Source of the DNA: Verrucomicrobiales bacterium
Lineage (GTDB): Bacteria; Verrucomicrobiota; Verrucomicrobiia; Verrucomicrobiales; DEV007
Length of the DNA stretch: 64,000 bases
Assembly (NCBI GenBank): GCA_029213005.1
Contig: JARGPI010000001.1
Span: 245,356-309,355 of the forward strand
Direction of reading: 5' to 3'
Each line of letters starts with the position of its first letter. Position 1 is the first letter of the stretch. A model generated the notes under the pieces. It did not search any database and was not told the DNA's origin. It worked only from the letters and a program-made list of their open reading frames with translations. The translations under genes and the position numbers were made by a program. This document shows positions 26,623-36,354 of the stretch, piece after piece.

Positions 26623-28416
26623 TTAAATTCGCCCTGCGAGCAGCTCTCTTTGGAAAATCAGCTCTTTGGGAAGGTGATCATACAAATCCAGATACAAATC
26701 AGCCTCGGAAAGCAATTCCTGACGAAACTCACTGTGATTGATGCTCATCAGCTTTTCAAACTGCTCCTCAGAGAAATCCAGATCCGTGAAGTTTAACTCG
26801 CTGTATTGTGGCATCCAGCCCAGCTGCGTCTCGTGTCCTTTAGCCCGACCGCAGACCCGGTCGACGATCCATTCGAGCACTCTCATGTTTTCCTGAAATC
26901 CGGGCCAGAGAAAGCCGCCGTCCTCATCTTTCCGGAACCAGTTTACGTGGAAAATTCTGGGCAGATGTTTGATCCGCTTTCTCATTGAAAGCCAGTGAGC
27001 GAAATAATCGCCCATGTTGTAGCCGCAAAACGGAAGCATTGCGAAAGGATCGTGACGAATCTTCCCAACCGCACCGACAGCGGCCGCTGTGGTTTCCGAT
27101 CCGAGGTTGGCCCCAAGGAACACGCCGTGGACCCAGTTAAAGGCCTGGAAAACGAGCGGCATGGTGGTAGCCCGGCGGCCCCCGAAAATAATCGCATCGA
27201 TCGGAACTCCGCCCGGGTTCTGCCACTCCGGATCAATTGCCGGGCATTGCGATGCCGGCGCGGTAAAACGGGAATTGGGATGAGCCGCCGGTGTTTCGGA
27301 ATCCGGCGTCCAGGGATTGCCCCGCCAGTCGGTCAGAGAATCAGGGGGCGTGTCAGTCATTCCCTCCCACCAGACGTCACCGTCCTCGGTAAGCGCAACA
27401 TTGGTGAAAATCGTTCCTTCGCTGAGTGATGCCATCGCGTTGGGATTCGACTCCTCAGAGGTGCCCGGGGCAACGCCAAAATAACCCGCTTCGGGATTGA
27501 TCGCATAGAGGCGACCATCCTCTCCCGGTTTCAACCAGGCGATATCGTCGCCCACGGTGGTTACCTTCCAGCCTTGTTCCCGATAATGTTGCGGTGGGAT
27601 CAGCATCGCAAAATTGGTTTTTCCGCAGGCGCTTGGGAAGGCCGCCGCCACGTAGGTTTTCTTTCCGGTGGGATCTTCGACGCCGCTGATCAACATGTGC
27701 TCCGCCATCCAGCCTTCGTCGCGGGCTTTGACGCTCGCGATTCGCAGCGCGAGACATTTTTTTCCGAGCAATGCATTGCCGCCGTAGCCGCTGCCGTAAG
27801 ACATGATTTCCCGGGTCTCCGGAAAATGGACGATGTACTTTTCCTTATTGCAGGGCCATGGTACGTCCGTTTCCCCCTCAGCGAGTGGTTTACCGACTGA
27901 GTGAAGGCAGGGAACAAATTCCCCGGAATCGCCCAGTTTATCGAGCACCTCGCGCCCCATGCGGGTCATGATTTTCATGTTAACCACGACATAGGGAGAG
28001 TCTGAAATCTCGACTCCGATTATGGAGGCATCTGAATCGATTGGTCCCATACAAAATGGAATCACATACATCGTGCGACCCTTCATACAGCCGCTGAAGA
28101 GGCCGTTCAGTTTCTCTTTCATCTCCTCCGGAGCCGCCCAGTTGTTACTGGGGCCCGCATCGTCCTCCCGGCGACTGCAGATAAAGGTGCGGTCCTCCAC
28201 CCGGGCGACATCCTCAGGATCGGACCAGGCGAGAAATGAATTGGGACGGAGCTCGGAATTTAGCTTTTTGAACGTTCCGGAATCAACGAGGAGTGAGGTC
28301 AGGCGATCCCATTCTTTTTCTGATCCATCACACCATTCGATGGTGTCGGGTTGACAAAGGTCGGCCATCTTTTTGACCCATTCATTTAATGCTTGGTGAG
28401 GAGTCGGAGAATCCAT
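26623..28416 (-). CDS. pckG: Phosphoenolpyruvate carboxykinase, GTP-dependent
   Basis: The 597-residue protein matches the GTP-type PEPCK family in length and motifs: the P-loop PSACGKTN (about 261-268), GDDIAW with metal-binding Asp, [17 protein letters not shown] and FGGRR. It converts oxaloacetate and GTP to PEP, CO2 and GDP, for gluconeogenesis. The ATG at 28414-28416 is the natural start. It heads a two-gene unit with the FAD oxidoreductase gene. Confidence 0.97.
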   Translation of the reverse strand: MDSPTPHQALNEWVKKMADLCQPDTIEWCDGSEKEWDRLTSLLVDSGTFKKLNSELRPNSFLAWSDPEDVARVEDRTFICSRREDDAGPSNNWAAPEEMKEKLNGLFSGCMKGRTMYVIPFCMGPIDSDASIIGVEISDSPYVVVNMKIMTRMGREVLDKLGDSGEFVPCLHSVGKPLAEGETDVPWPCNKEKYIVHFPETREIMSYGSGYGGNALLGKKCLALRIASVKARDEGWMAEHMLISGVEDPTGKKTYVAAAFPSACGKTNFAMLIPPQHYREQGWKVTTVGDDIAWLKPGEDGRLYAINPEAGYFGVAPGTSEESNPNAMASLSEGTIFTNVALTEDGDVWWEGMTDTPPDSLTDWRGNPWTPDSETPAAHPNSRFTAPASQCPAIDPEWQNPGGVPIDAIIFGGRRATTMPLVFQAFNWVHGVFLGANLGSETTAAAVGAVGKIRHDPFAMLPFCGYNMGDYFAHWLSMRKRIKHLPRIFHVNWFRKDEDGGFLWPGFQENMRVLEWIVDRVCGRAKGHETQLGWMPQYSELNFTDLDFSEEQFEKLMSINHSEFRQELLSEADLYLDLYDHLPKELIFQRELLAGRI

Positions 28417-28516
28417 GGCGCATCATAACGAGGGATCCGGTATTGTCCTGCGAAACTTTGGAAATCCGTCAGAGGATTTCGCGGTGCGTTTCCAGCTAAA
28501 ACTGATAGGTTTCCCT

Positions 28517-28804
28517 ATGTCAAAAGTAACGGTCATTGCCATCATCACTGCTAAAGAAGGTTCCGAAAGCGTAGTCAAAAACGGTCTGTCCGGATTGGTA
28601 GCGCCAACCCTTGTGGAGAAAGGTTGTATCAACTACGATCTTCATGTGGATAATGAGAATCCCCGCATTTTCGCTTTTCATGAAACCTGGGAATCCGGAG
28701 AGGATCTCGACCGCCATTTGGAATCCGCTCACATTAAAGCTTTTCAGAAAACAGGGGAAACTCACGTTGAGAATGTCCAGATGCATCGCATGACCGCGTG
28801 CTGA
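28517..28804 (+). CDS. ABM-type antibiotic-biosynthesis/quinol monooxygenase family protein
   Basis: The 95-residue protein has the dimeric ferredoxin-like ABM fold: MSKVTVIAIITAKEG, CINYDLHVDNENP and FAFHETWESGEDLDRHL. Family members include cofactor-free quinol monooxygenases, but many have no known role. The ATG at 28517 matches the family N-terminus; an in-frame ATG at 28415 would overlap the pckG start and is unlikely. rsgA follows in the same direction after 75 bases. Confidence 0.8.
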   Translation: MSKVTVIAIITAKEGSESVVKNGLSGLVAPTLVEKGCINYDLHVDNENPRIFAFHETWESGEDLDRHLESAHIKAFQKTGETHVENVQMHRMTAC

Positions 28805-28879
28805 CCTAAATTTCCGTTTTTTAAGCCCGGTAAAGAGGGTTATGCTGATGATTATGATTCGGTCACTATCAATTCATTT

Positions 28880-30016
28880 ATGTCTTTAAGTTTGGAAGAA
28901 CTTGGATGGAACGAGGGGTTTGAAAAAGCATTTAAACCTTTCTATAAAAAGGGATGGCTTCCCGGAAGACTGATTCGGGATAATAAGATCTCCTATGGAG
29001 CGCTCTTGAAAGGCGGCGATGAGCTCGAGGTTTTCATGAGTGGCAAGGTCTACCACGCAGCGGAAACCAATGCAGAGCTCCCCGCCGTGGGAGACTGGGT
29101 GGCGATCGATTACGGACAGGAAGCTGACGAACCGATGATCCGGGCGAGACTCGATCGCCAAACTTGTTTCTCCAGAAAAGTGCCCGGCAAGAGCATTGAG
29201 GAACAGGTTATCGCCGCCAATGTTGACACCGTTTTTGTGGTGACCGATGCGGGAACCGACCTGAATCTGCGACGAATGGAGCGGTATTTTACCCTCATCG
29301 CCCGGAGCAGCGCCCGTCCGGTGGTCCTGGTGAATCGGGCCGATCTATATTCCAGAGAGGAAAACGAAGAAGCCGCTCAACAAATTCGGGAACTGAGTCT
29401 TGACGCCGATGTTCACATCACGTCGGCGATCAATGAAGAAGGCGTCGGAGTGGTGCGGCGATATTTAGAAGTGGGGAAAACTATCACTTTGGTGGGTTCC
29501 AGTGGAGTGGGAAAATCCAGCATCGTTAACCAGCTACTCGGCGAAGAATGGCAGGTCACCGGTGAGATCAATGAAGTCTCCGGGAAAGGCCGCCACACCA
29601 CCACGGCCCGCGAGATAGTGGTGCTACCAGAAGGCGGATTGTTGATCGACAACCCGGGGATTCGCGAAGTTCAGATGTGGACCGACGAACAAACCCTTTA
29701 CGAGCAATTTGCCGATATCGACGAAATTTCGAAGGAATGCCAGTTCCACGACTGCAAACACGGTTCAGACAAAGGCTGCGCCGTCCGCGAAGCCGTCGAA
29801 AGTGAACGTCTCGACTACCTTCGCTACCAAGGTTACCTCCGGCTCGACGACGAGATTCAGGAATTAAAAGCGAAACGGAAAAAACGCCAGATGACCTTTG
29901 AGCGACGGACCAAACGGGAACTTCGCAAAGTTGTGCGCAACAAAGAAGATCGCGATTTGATGCGTAAAGAACTGCGCCCTTCCACCGGCGCCCGGGTCGA
30001 AGATTTCGAGGATTAA
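28880..30016 (+). CDS. rsgA: Ribosome small-subunit-dependent GTPase RsgA (YjeQ)
   Basis: The 378-residue protein has the circularly permuted GTPase order: N-terminal OB domain, then G4 VNRADL (about 151-156), G1 P-loop GSSGVGKSS (about 206-214), G2 with GRHTTT, G3 DNPGIRE, and a C-terminal zinc motif (CQFHDCKH...GC). RsgA tests maturation of the 30S decoding centre and releases assembly factors. The C-terminal tail is very basic, fitting rRNA contact. Confidence 0.96.
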   Translation: MSLSLEELGWNEGFEKAFKPFYKKGWLPGRLIRDNKISYGALLKGGDELEVFMSGKVYHAAETNAELPAVGDWVAIDYGQEADEPMIRARLDRQTCFSRKVPGKSIEEQVIAANVDTVFVVTDAGTDLNLRRMERYFTLIARSSARPVVLVNRADLYSREENEEAAQQIRELSLDADVHITSAINEEGVGVVRRYLEVGKTITLVGSSGVGKSSIVNQLLGEEWQVTGEINEVSGKGRHTTTAREIVVLPEGGLLIDNPGIREVQMWTDEQTLYEQFADIDEISKECQFHDCKHGSDKGCAVREAVESERLDYLRYQGYLRLDDEIQELKAKRKKRQMTFERRTKRELRKVVRNKEDRDLMRKELRPSTGARVEDFED

Positions 30017-30024
30017 CCTACGGT

Positions 30025-30696
30025 TTAAAACAGTTTCCTGACTTTATTCGGATAGCGGTAAGTCCGGTCACCCGGTTCTTTTTTTGTGATAATTACACAG
30101 TTCCGGGAAAAGGTAATACTCTGGATGGAATCCTGATGTTCCAGAGGGGCCTTTCGGGTGCTCGAAAATTCGAAATTAACTCCGTCCACGGCTGATTTAA
30201 AAGCCTCGATCAGCGATTTCCGGTGTCCGACTCCGTATCGGGTCTTGTAACCATAGAGACCACTACGGGTCCAGTAGGACGTCTCAATATCCTCGATGAT
30301 GTAAACCCCTCCGATCTCCAGTATCGGAAACAGTTTATTAAAGGTTAAAACCTGATGTTCCGGAATGTGTGATCCATCATCATTGATAAAATAAAGAGGG
30401 TGTTTGATCGAATCTACGACTCTCGACAGGTCCGCTTCCCGACTTTGATCGCCTTTGATAATTGTCGAACGTTCGGTCGTGCCCTCAAAGTCGAGATCCA
30501 TACCGTAGATGTGCATTTTTGGAAAAAGCTCCAACCACATGTTCAACGAGGCTCCCTGATCCAGGCCGATTTCGAGCATTGCCCCGTCCTTCTGGTAAAA
30601 TTTCTCGATGAAAAGCGGATAAATCTCATGGTATTCATGATGAGTGACCTTGTCGGTCCCATGCTTCTTTCCGAGTTCGTACATTGATTGGGTCAT
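30025..30696 (-). CDS. SAM-dependent methyltransferase, macrolide/sugar O-methyltransferase-like
   Basis: The 223-residue protein resembles MycE/CmcI-type class-I methyltransferases: YELGKKHGTDKVTHH near the start, SAM motif LEIGLDQGASLNMW (about 41-54), IYGMDLD, FINDDGSH, LFPILEIGGVYIIEDIETSYW. Relatives methylate sugar or polyketide hydroxyls in antibiotic pathways or surface polysaccharides. It is isolated, with no glycosyltransferase or PKS nearby. It converges on rsgA (8-base gap) and is divergent to MoxR operon B. Confidence 0.8.
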   Translation of the reverse strand: MTQSMYELGKKHGTDKVTHHEYHEIYPLFIEKFYQKDGAMLEIGLDQGASLNMWLELFPKMHIYGMDLDFEGTTERSTIIKGDQSREADLSRVVDSIKHPLYFINDDGSHIPEHQVLTFNKLFPILEIGGVYIIEDIETSYWTRSGLYGYKTRYGVGHRKSLIEAFKSAVDGVNFEFSSTRKAPLEHQDSIQSITFSRNCVIITKKEPGDRTYRYPNKVRKLF

Positions 30697-30822
30697 ACGT
30701 TTTTCGATTCGAAAATCAATTGGCAGTGATAAATTGTAACCTCCACTTTATCAAGGTAAAAGGTATCGCTGTTAGCCCACCTGACGAAATTCGATTTAAT
30801 TCGAACCAAAATCTGATTTGTT

Positions 30823-30850
30823 TTGTCAAAGGGCTCAAAATCAGTTAAAT
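30823..30850 (+). promoter_or_regulatory. Candidate sigma70 promoter for MoxR operon B
   Basis: TTGTCA (30823-30828, five of six) and TTAAAT (30845-30850, four of six) are spaced 16 bases apart, ending about 33 bases before the ATG at 30884. It would drive the five-gene operon. Pattern match only. Confidence 0.4.
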
Positions 30851-30883
30851 AAAGGTGAGTCTCAGGCAACCACTCATGTCTTT

Positions 30884-32578
30884 ATGAATCACCAGGAGAA
30901 GATCGATCAGTTTATTGGCAAGGTAACCCGCAGATTAAACCGATTTCGATTCGCTGATGTGATGATTCGAGCCACCCTGATCGGAGCGATTCTTCTGCTG
31001 GTTTTAGGACTCACTTTTATTCTGAGAGGTTATGCCGTTCCGAAGATCTGGTTTCTGGCCGGTGCGGGAGCAGTCCTCGCGGGGGGCGTGATTAGCTGGA
31101 TCGTAAAACGCCTTTCCCACAATTCTGCAGCTCATTTCGCTGATAATTTTTTCGGGTTAAAAGACTCGCTTTCCACGGCGCTTCATTTTCGCAACGAACA
31201 CCGCAATGGAGATTTTGTGGAGCTTCAGGAGAAAACAACAATCGAGAAGATCAGTTCCACCGACCCGGAATCGATTCGCTACGAACTCCCGAAACGGCTG
31301 CTCTGGACCGCCGCCGCGCTGGTTGCGCTGTGTACCTTGATGGCTTTCAAAAAGGCATCGCCAGAGGTGGTTGAACAAATCCGGATCGAAGAGGAGACGG
31401 CGGAACGCTCCGCTGAGATAAAAGAATTCGTTGAGGAAATGGTCGAAGAGTTGGCCCGCAACGCAACTGAAGACGAAAAGGAATTGCTCGACCCGGACAA
31501 ACTCAAAGAGTGGGTCAAAGAATTGGAGCAAACCAAAGACCGGAAGGAAGCAATGCGGCAGTATGCTCAACTGGAGCGCAAACTTCAGGAGGCAGCCCGC
31601 CGGCTCGATCAACGGAAAAATGAACAACTCCTTGCCAAAGCGGGCATCGAGCTTCAAAAGGACGCCGAGAACCGGGCCATCGGCAAAAAGATGGAGAACA
31701 AAAACTTTCGCGAGGCGGCTGCTGATTTGTCGGCCATGAAGCCTGCTGAAGTCGCTCCTAAAAATCTGAGCGAACAGCGCAAAGAGTTGGCGAGATTGAA
31801 ATCTGCTTCCCAGCGGATGGCAGCGGCAGCCAAAGCGGCGAATCGACAGAGCAGCTCCAGTCAGAATTCGGGAAGTCGGAACCAAAATTCAAACAGTAAC
31901 TCATCCAACTCCAAGTCTTCATCGGGCAAATCGGGGGAAAAAGCCGAAGGCTCAAATGGGTCGGGTTCTCAAAGCGGAGGCGACCTCAGTTCCGAGATCG
32001 CATCCCTCGAGAAATCGCTGAGCAATCTTGACAAGGCCATGGCCAATGCGGAACAGCAGGAAAAACAGCAGGGGCAGTGCAATTCCGATTCCCTTAGCGA
32101 CTGTCAAAATTGTCGCAACTCGGTTTTATCAGACCTCGACAAACTTTCCAAATCGATGTGTAAAGTTTCCTCCAAGTCGGAATCCAAAGCAAAACTGCTC
32201 TCAATGTGTAAGTCGATGGGGCAATGCCAGGGTTTTATGTGTCAGAAGGACGGAATGAGCCTTTCGGAATGCATGGGCAACAAGCCGGGCGGGAAAAAAG
32301 CCGGACAGGGTTCTGTTGAGAGTCGCCGCGATGAAAGAGATTTTCTGACGGACAATGGCAATACCACTCAACTCAAAGGTATTCAGGGCTCAGGCCCCAG
32401 CCAGAGCACAATCGAGTCGGCAGAAGAAGGCAGTGGGGTCTCCAGTCGGAGAACAGCCAATCGTCAGCTTGAGTTCTCGCGACAGGTGGAGTCATTCGTT
32501 CAGCGTGAAGACGTGCCCGAAGATGTGAAGCAGGGCGTCAAAAATTACTTCGAGAATATTCACCAAAGTGGCGAATAG
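30884..32578 (+). CDS. Membrane coiled-coil protein with Ser/Asn-rich linker and Cys-rich segment, MoxR operon B
   Basis: The 564-residue protein, DUF4175-like in position and layout, has two N-terminal TM helices (about 28-50 and 54-74). A long charged coiled-coil follows (about 130-290), then a Ser/Asn/Gly/Lys low-complexity linker (about 305-370) and a segment with eight Cys (about 398-462, including CQNC and CKSMGQC). The Cys cluster could bind metal or form disulfides. I start at the ATG at 30884, giving a normal topology; the upstream TTG/GTG frame adds an unlikely leader. It heads the MoxR operon; operon A lacks a counterpart. No enzymatic motif is visible. Confidence 0.7.
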   Translation: MNHQEKIDQFIGKVTRRLNRFRFADVMIRATLIGAILLLVLGLTFILRGYAVPKIWFLAGAGAVLAGGVISWIVKRLSHNSAAHFADNFFGLKDSLSTALHFRNEHRNGDFVELQEKTTIEKISSTDPESIRYELPKRLLWTAAALVALCTLMAFKKASPEVVEQIRIEEETAERSAEIKEFVEEMVEELARNATEDEKELLDPDKLKEWVKELEQTKDRKEAMRQYAQLERKLQEAARRLDQRKNEQLLAKAGIELQKDAENRAIGKKMENKNFREAAADLSAMKPAEVAPKNLSEQRKELARLKSASQRMAAAAKAANRQSSSSQNSGSRNQNSNSNSSNSKSSSGKSGEKAEGSNGSGSQSGGDLSSEIASLEKSLSNLDKAMANAEQQEKQQGQCNSDSLSDCQNCRNSVLSDLDKLSKSMCKVSSKSESKAKLLSMCKSMGQCQGFMCQKDGMSLSECMGNKPGGKKAGQGSVESRRDERDFLTDNGNTTQLKGIQGSGPSQSTIESAEEGSGVSSRRTANRQLEFSRQVESFVQREDVPEDVKQGVKNYFENIHQSGE

Positions 32579-32636
32579 CCAACGAATTGTGTAAAGCGCG
32601 CTTGACTCGTCTCCCTAAATTTCCCAAAACTCTTGC

Positions 32637-33629
32637 ATGAGTAGCGCCACTGAATCCGATACCGAAAAAGCGGTCGCCCAATTTCGGGAAAATTTTGAAA
32701 ACCTCCGCGCGGAAATCGGCAAATTCATCGTCGGTCAGGAGCAAATTATTGAGGATGTATTGATAGCCATTATCTGCGGCGGCCACGTCCTCCTCGAAGG
32801 CGTTCCCGGCCTCGGCAAAACGGCTCTCGTCAATACCATTGCCCAGGCGGTAGATTTGAAATTCCGCCGGGTTCAGTTCACTCCCGATCTTCTGCCGGCG
32901 GACATAACCGGAACCCAGATTTTGGTGGAGAAAGGCGGCGAGAAGGTGTTTCAGTTTCAGGAAGGGCCCATATTCTCCAACATTCTACTCGCGGACGAAA
33001 TCAACCGGGCAACGCCGAAAACTCAATCCGCACTTCTCGAAACGATGCAGGAAAAGTCGGTCACGGTGGCAGGGAAAACTCACAAGCTGGACCTACCCTT
33101 CTTTGTTCTCGCAACTCAGAACCCGATTGAACAGGACGGCACCTATCCTCTACCCGAGGCACAGCTCGATCGATTCTTTTTCAAACTATATGTCGAAGTT
33201 CCCAGCCACGATGAATTTTCGAGAATTCTGGATCGCACCGGAGGCCTCGAATCTCCGAAAATCTCACCGGTGATCGCTGGTGACGATATTCTGAAAATGG
33301 GAGACCTTCGGAAAGAAGTGCCGATCGATAAAGCGGTTCAGGATTATCTGGTCAAAATCGTGCTTGCCACCCATCCGGAAAACGAAAACGCCTCGCTGAA
33401 GATTAAGCAATACGTTCGCAACGGCTCATCACCCCGCGGAGCCCAATCAATACTTGCTGCTTCCAGAGTGTGCGCCTTGCTGGATGGTAGATATCATGTC
33501 GCCCGGGAGGATATCGATCGAATGGCGATCCCGGCTCTCCGACACCGTTTAATTATGTCCTTCGAAGGTGAGGCGGAAGGTATCCGCCCGGATGAAGTTC
33601 TTGCTGACCTGATCAACAACGTTTCCTGA
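32637..33629 (+). CDS. MoxR-family AAA+ ATPase, MoxR operon B
   Basis: The 330-residue ATPase has Walker A GVPGLGKT (55-62), Walker [23 protein letters not shown] and the family signature [24 protein letters not shown]. It is clearly paralogous to the one at 23583. It follows the Cys-rich membrane protein gene (58-base gap); the gap to the following DUF58 gene (81 bases) contains the palindromic repeat. Confidence 0.95.
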   Translation: MSSATESDTEKAVAQFRENFENLRAEIGKFIVGQEQIIEDVLIAIICGGHVLLEGVPGLGKTALVNTIAQAVDLKFRRVQFTPDLLPADITGTQILVEKGGEKVFQFQEGPIFSNILLADEINRATPKTQSALLETMQEKSVTVAGKTHKLDLPFFVLATQNPIEQDGTYPLPEAQLDRFFFKLYVEVPSHDEFSRILDRTGGLESPKISPVIAGDDILKMGDLRKEVPIDKAVQDYLVKIVLATHPENENASLKIKQYVRNGSSPRGAQSILAASRVCALLDGRYHVAREDIDRMAIPALRHRLIMSFEGEAEGIRPDEVLADLINNVS

Positions 33630-33640
33630 AATGGAAACAT

Positions 33641-33697
33641 TGTACCCTGTCAGGTTTGAGACTGTACCCTGTACACTTCCATTTTGTACCCTGTGTA
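33641..33697. repeat. 22-bp-phased palindromic repeat, three direct units
   Basis: Cores start at 33641 (TGTACCCTGTCAG), 33663 (TGTACCCTGTACA) and 33685 (TGTACCCTGTGTA), each 22 bases apart and in the same orientation. The outer units are degenerate in their right arm. The element fills most of the moxR-DUF58 gap in operon B and supplies an in-frame TAA (33696-33698) just upstream of the DUF58 reading frame, so it limits where that gene can start. Confidence 0.9.
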
Positions 33698-33710
33698 ATC
33701 CGATTCTATT

Positions 33711-34586
33711 TTGAACGAAACCGTCCTCACAGATCCTGCCTTTATTCGACGCCTTGAGTCGCTATATCTTCTGGCGCGGAAAGTCCTCGGCGGCTCCCTG
33801 CAGGCGGACCGGAAAACGACTAAGAAAGGCTCCGGGATTACCTTCGCCGATTATGCGGAATACAACCCCGGTGATGACTACCGCTCCATTGACTGGCGGA
33901 TCTATGCAAAGTTTGAGTCGCTGATCATCAAACTTTTTGAGCTGGAGGAGGACGCTACCATTTATATACTTTTCGATGAAAGCCCTTCGATGGCGAGTAA
34001 ATCGCTATATGCGAAACAACTGGCGGCTGCGCTGGGTTACATCGCTCTGAATTCGCTCGATCGACTATGTGTTTATGGTCTCGCTGACCGACTCAATCCC
34101 ATGCTCGAACCCTGTCGGGGACGCGGGAAGGTGATCGAGTTTCTCCGGTCTCTGGAGGCTGCCGAATCCTTTGGTAAAGATACCGACTTTACCGCCTGCG
34201 CCCGCGAGTTTCAGGCACGTCGAAAGAGGAAAGGGGTCGTGATCGTGATTTCCGATTTTCTATTCCCCCAAGGTTTCGAAGAAGGTTTGAAATACCTGCA
34301 ATATCATCGCCACGACGTTTTTTGTGTTCAGGTGCAGGATGATAATGACCGGAGTTGCACCTGGAAAGGTGACGTCAATCTTGAGTGCGTCGAAACCGGC
34401 AAAAATCAGCGCGTCACTATTTCCCCGGCCGAAGCCCGCGCCTATGAACAAGCGGTGGCGGTTTGGAACGAGGATTTACGGAAAGCCTGCGCCCGGCACA
34501 GTATAGGTCTCGCCTCGACCACTCCCGACGTTGCTTTTGAAGTCGTGATTCAGGAAATTCTGAGAAGAGGAGGACTCGTCGCCTGA
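33711..34586 (+). CDS. DUF58 protein (VWA-like), MoxR operon B
   Basis: The 291-residue protein has FADYAEYNPGDDYRSIDWRIYA, the DUF58 hallmark, and a metal-site motif DESPS (near 90) in place of the usual DxSGS. The frame opens just after a TAA contributed by the palindromic repeat, and no ATG or GTG occurs before the conserved region, so TTG at 33711 is the probable start, without a visible Shine-Dalgarno. Its TGA overlaps the next ATG (TGATG), so translation of the BatA-type gene is likely coupled. Confidence 0.85.
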   Translation: MNETVLTDPAFIRRLESLYLLARKVLGGSLQADRKTTKKGSGITFADYAEYNPGDDYRSIDWRIYAKFESLIIKLFELEEDATIYILFDESPSMASKSLYAKQLAAALGYIALNSLDRLCVYGLADRLNPMLEPCRGRGKVIEFLRSLEAAESFGKDTDFTACAREFQARRKRKGVVIVISDFLFPQGFEEGLKYLQYHRHDVFCVQVQDDNDRSCTWKGDVNLECVETGKNQRVTISPAEARAYEQAVAVWNEDLRKACARHSIGLASTTPDVAFEVVIQEILRRGGLVA

Positions 34587-36352
34587 TGCGTTTTTTATTT
34601 CCGGCATTTCTCTGGTCCCTGCTCGCTTTAATTCCGCTGGCGGCAATCTACTTTTTAAAAGTCAGACCCCGGAAGAAAACCACTTCTGCCTACTTCCTTT
34701 GGGAAAAAATCTTTTCGGAAAAAAAGGCGACTTCATTATTTAATAAGCTCCGTGATCTGTTTTCCCTACTACTACTTCTCCTCGCCTTCGCTCTGCTGGC
34801 CTTCGCCCTTGCCCGTCCGGAAATAGGGTCCGACGAAAGGAAAGACCTCTTGATATTGATCGACCATTCGGCATCCATGGGCGCGCGGGACGGAATCAAA
34901 CCCCGGCTGGACACCGCGCTCGATGCGGCCAGAGAAATCGCGATAGCGATGGATGGAAATCAGCGGGCTGCAGTTGCTTCGGTTTCTAAAGAAATTGAAT
35001 TCCGCACACATCTTTCCGAAAGCCCTCGCGAACTCATCGATGCAATCAATTCGATTGAACCAACTATCTATCCGCTCGCTGAAGAATCGATCGAAGGCAT
35101 CGGCAAGGACGCCCACTGGTCGAGCGATTATCGAATTATGCTGATCAGCGATGGTTGTTTTCAAGGAGCGACTAATCTTCCTAAAAACATCGAACTTTTA
35201 AAAGTCGGGGCTCCAGCTGAAAACCTGGGAATCATCGGAGCTGATATGGAACGCCTCCCGGACGGCAGACTTGGGTTTTACTACCAAATTGCCTCCTCCT
35301 TTCCGGACAAAGTAGAGGCGGACCTCATTTTAAGACAAGAGGAATCGGGACAGATCGCAAAGTTAATCCCTCTGGAAATTGAACCCGGCACGAACCGTTC
35401 CGAAACATTCTATCTTGAAGATGTCCCGGACGGGAAATGGATAGCTGAGATTGACCTCACCGATTCGTTTGCGGCAGATAACATTGCCTATCTGGCGGTT
35501 CCCCCACCCCGCCCCGTTCGGGTGAGCGTCGATGCGAATAACCGGTTCTTTTTTGGGACCTCGGTATTGGCTTTTCAGAAAGGCGGCGGGTTACTGCAAT
35601 TAGTCGATGACAATGCTGATATCGCTATCGAGCAGGGTCAATCCGGCGCCTCGGCAGATCTTTCTATTGTATTCACCCCCGACGGCGAATCACCGTATTG
35701 GAAGTCTCTCGGCGAAAACAGTGACGCGGTTGCACCCCGTGAAGTGATTCAGGATCACCCGGTTCTCCGACATGTTGATATCTCCGGGCTCGTCTTTATC
35801 GGAGCTAAAACAATTGAGCCTTCCGATGGATCGATCGTTTTGGTCGAATCTGAGAATGGTAACCCTCTCATCTATCGGGCTACTCATGAGGGAAAAACCG
35901 CGCTAGTGGTTAATCTCGATCCTGTTGAGTCCGATTTTTATTTCTCCGCCTGGTTTCCCGTATTGGTACACGGTGCTGCGACACATCTCGCAGGCCGCGA
36001 AGAGCCTCTCGACCCGGTATATCGGCCGGGTGATATGATTTCCATCCCCGGCTTTCGTGAAGGCATCGAAACCGAACTGGCCGTGCCGGATAAAGACCCC
36101 ATCACGATAACTGAGCATCAATACGGCCCAATTTCCCGTCTCGGATTTTTTGATTTCAGCAATCCGGCCGGAGAGTGGCCGGTGGCAAGTTCGCTGCTCA
36201 GTCAGGCGGAATCGTTACTGAACAACGAATCGGTCGTCGGATCCAATGATCCTATCTCCCGCGGACACTCACCAGCCTACTGGTTAATTGTCCTGGCTAT
36301 TCTGCTACTTACTACCGAGTCGATTCTCTACCACCTCAGAAAAGTCGGCTGA
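34586..36352 (+). CDS. BatA-domain membrane protein with VWA domain, MoxR operon B
   Basis: The 588-residue protein has a TM helix at about 7-25, a basic BatA-type loop, a second TM helix (about 58-76) and a VWA domain with metal-site motif DHSAS (near 92). A beta-rich periplasmic-type region and a C-terminal TM helix (about 562-580) follow. It overlaps the DUF58 stop by one base and is followed after 2 bases by the VWA/GATase gene, so the three are tightly coupled. It is the counterpart of the gene at 20616. Confidence 0.82.
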   Translation: MRFLFPAFLWSLLALIPLAAIYFLKVRPRKKTTSAYFLWEKIFSEKKATSLFNKLRDLFSLLLLLLAFALLAFALARPEIGSDERKDLLILIDHSASMGARDGIKPRLDTALDAAREIAIAMDGNQRAAVASVSKEIEFRTHLSESPRELIDAINSIEPTIYPLAEESIEGIGKDAHWSSDYRIMLISDGCFQGATNLPKNIELLKVGAPAENLGIIGADMERLPDGRLGFYYQIASSFPDKVEADLILRQEESGQIAKLIPLEIEPGTNRSETFYLEDVPDGKWIAEIDLTDSFAADNIAYLAVPPPRPVRVSVDANNRFFFGTSVLAFQKGGGLLQLVDDNADIAIEQGQSGASADLSIVFTPDGESPYWKSLGENSDAVAPREVIQDHPVLRHVDISGLVFIGAKTIEPSDGSIVLVESENGNPLIYRATHEGKTALVVNLDPVESDFYFSAWFPVLVHGAATHLAGREEPLDPVYRPGDMISIPGFREGIETELAVPDKDPITITEHQYGPISRLGFFDFSNPAGEWPVASSLLSQAESLLNNESVVGSNDPISRGHSPAYWLIVLAILLLTTESILYHLRKVG

Positions 36353-36354
36353 CT

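Noticed and set aside
28415..28516. Upstream ATG of the ABM gene at 28415
   Set aside because: It would overlap the start of divergent pckG and add 34 residues not matching the family; the ATG at 28517 fits the family N-terminus.
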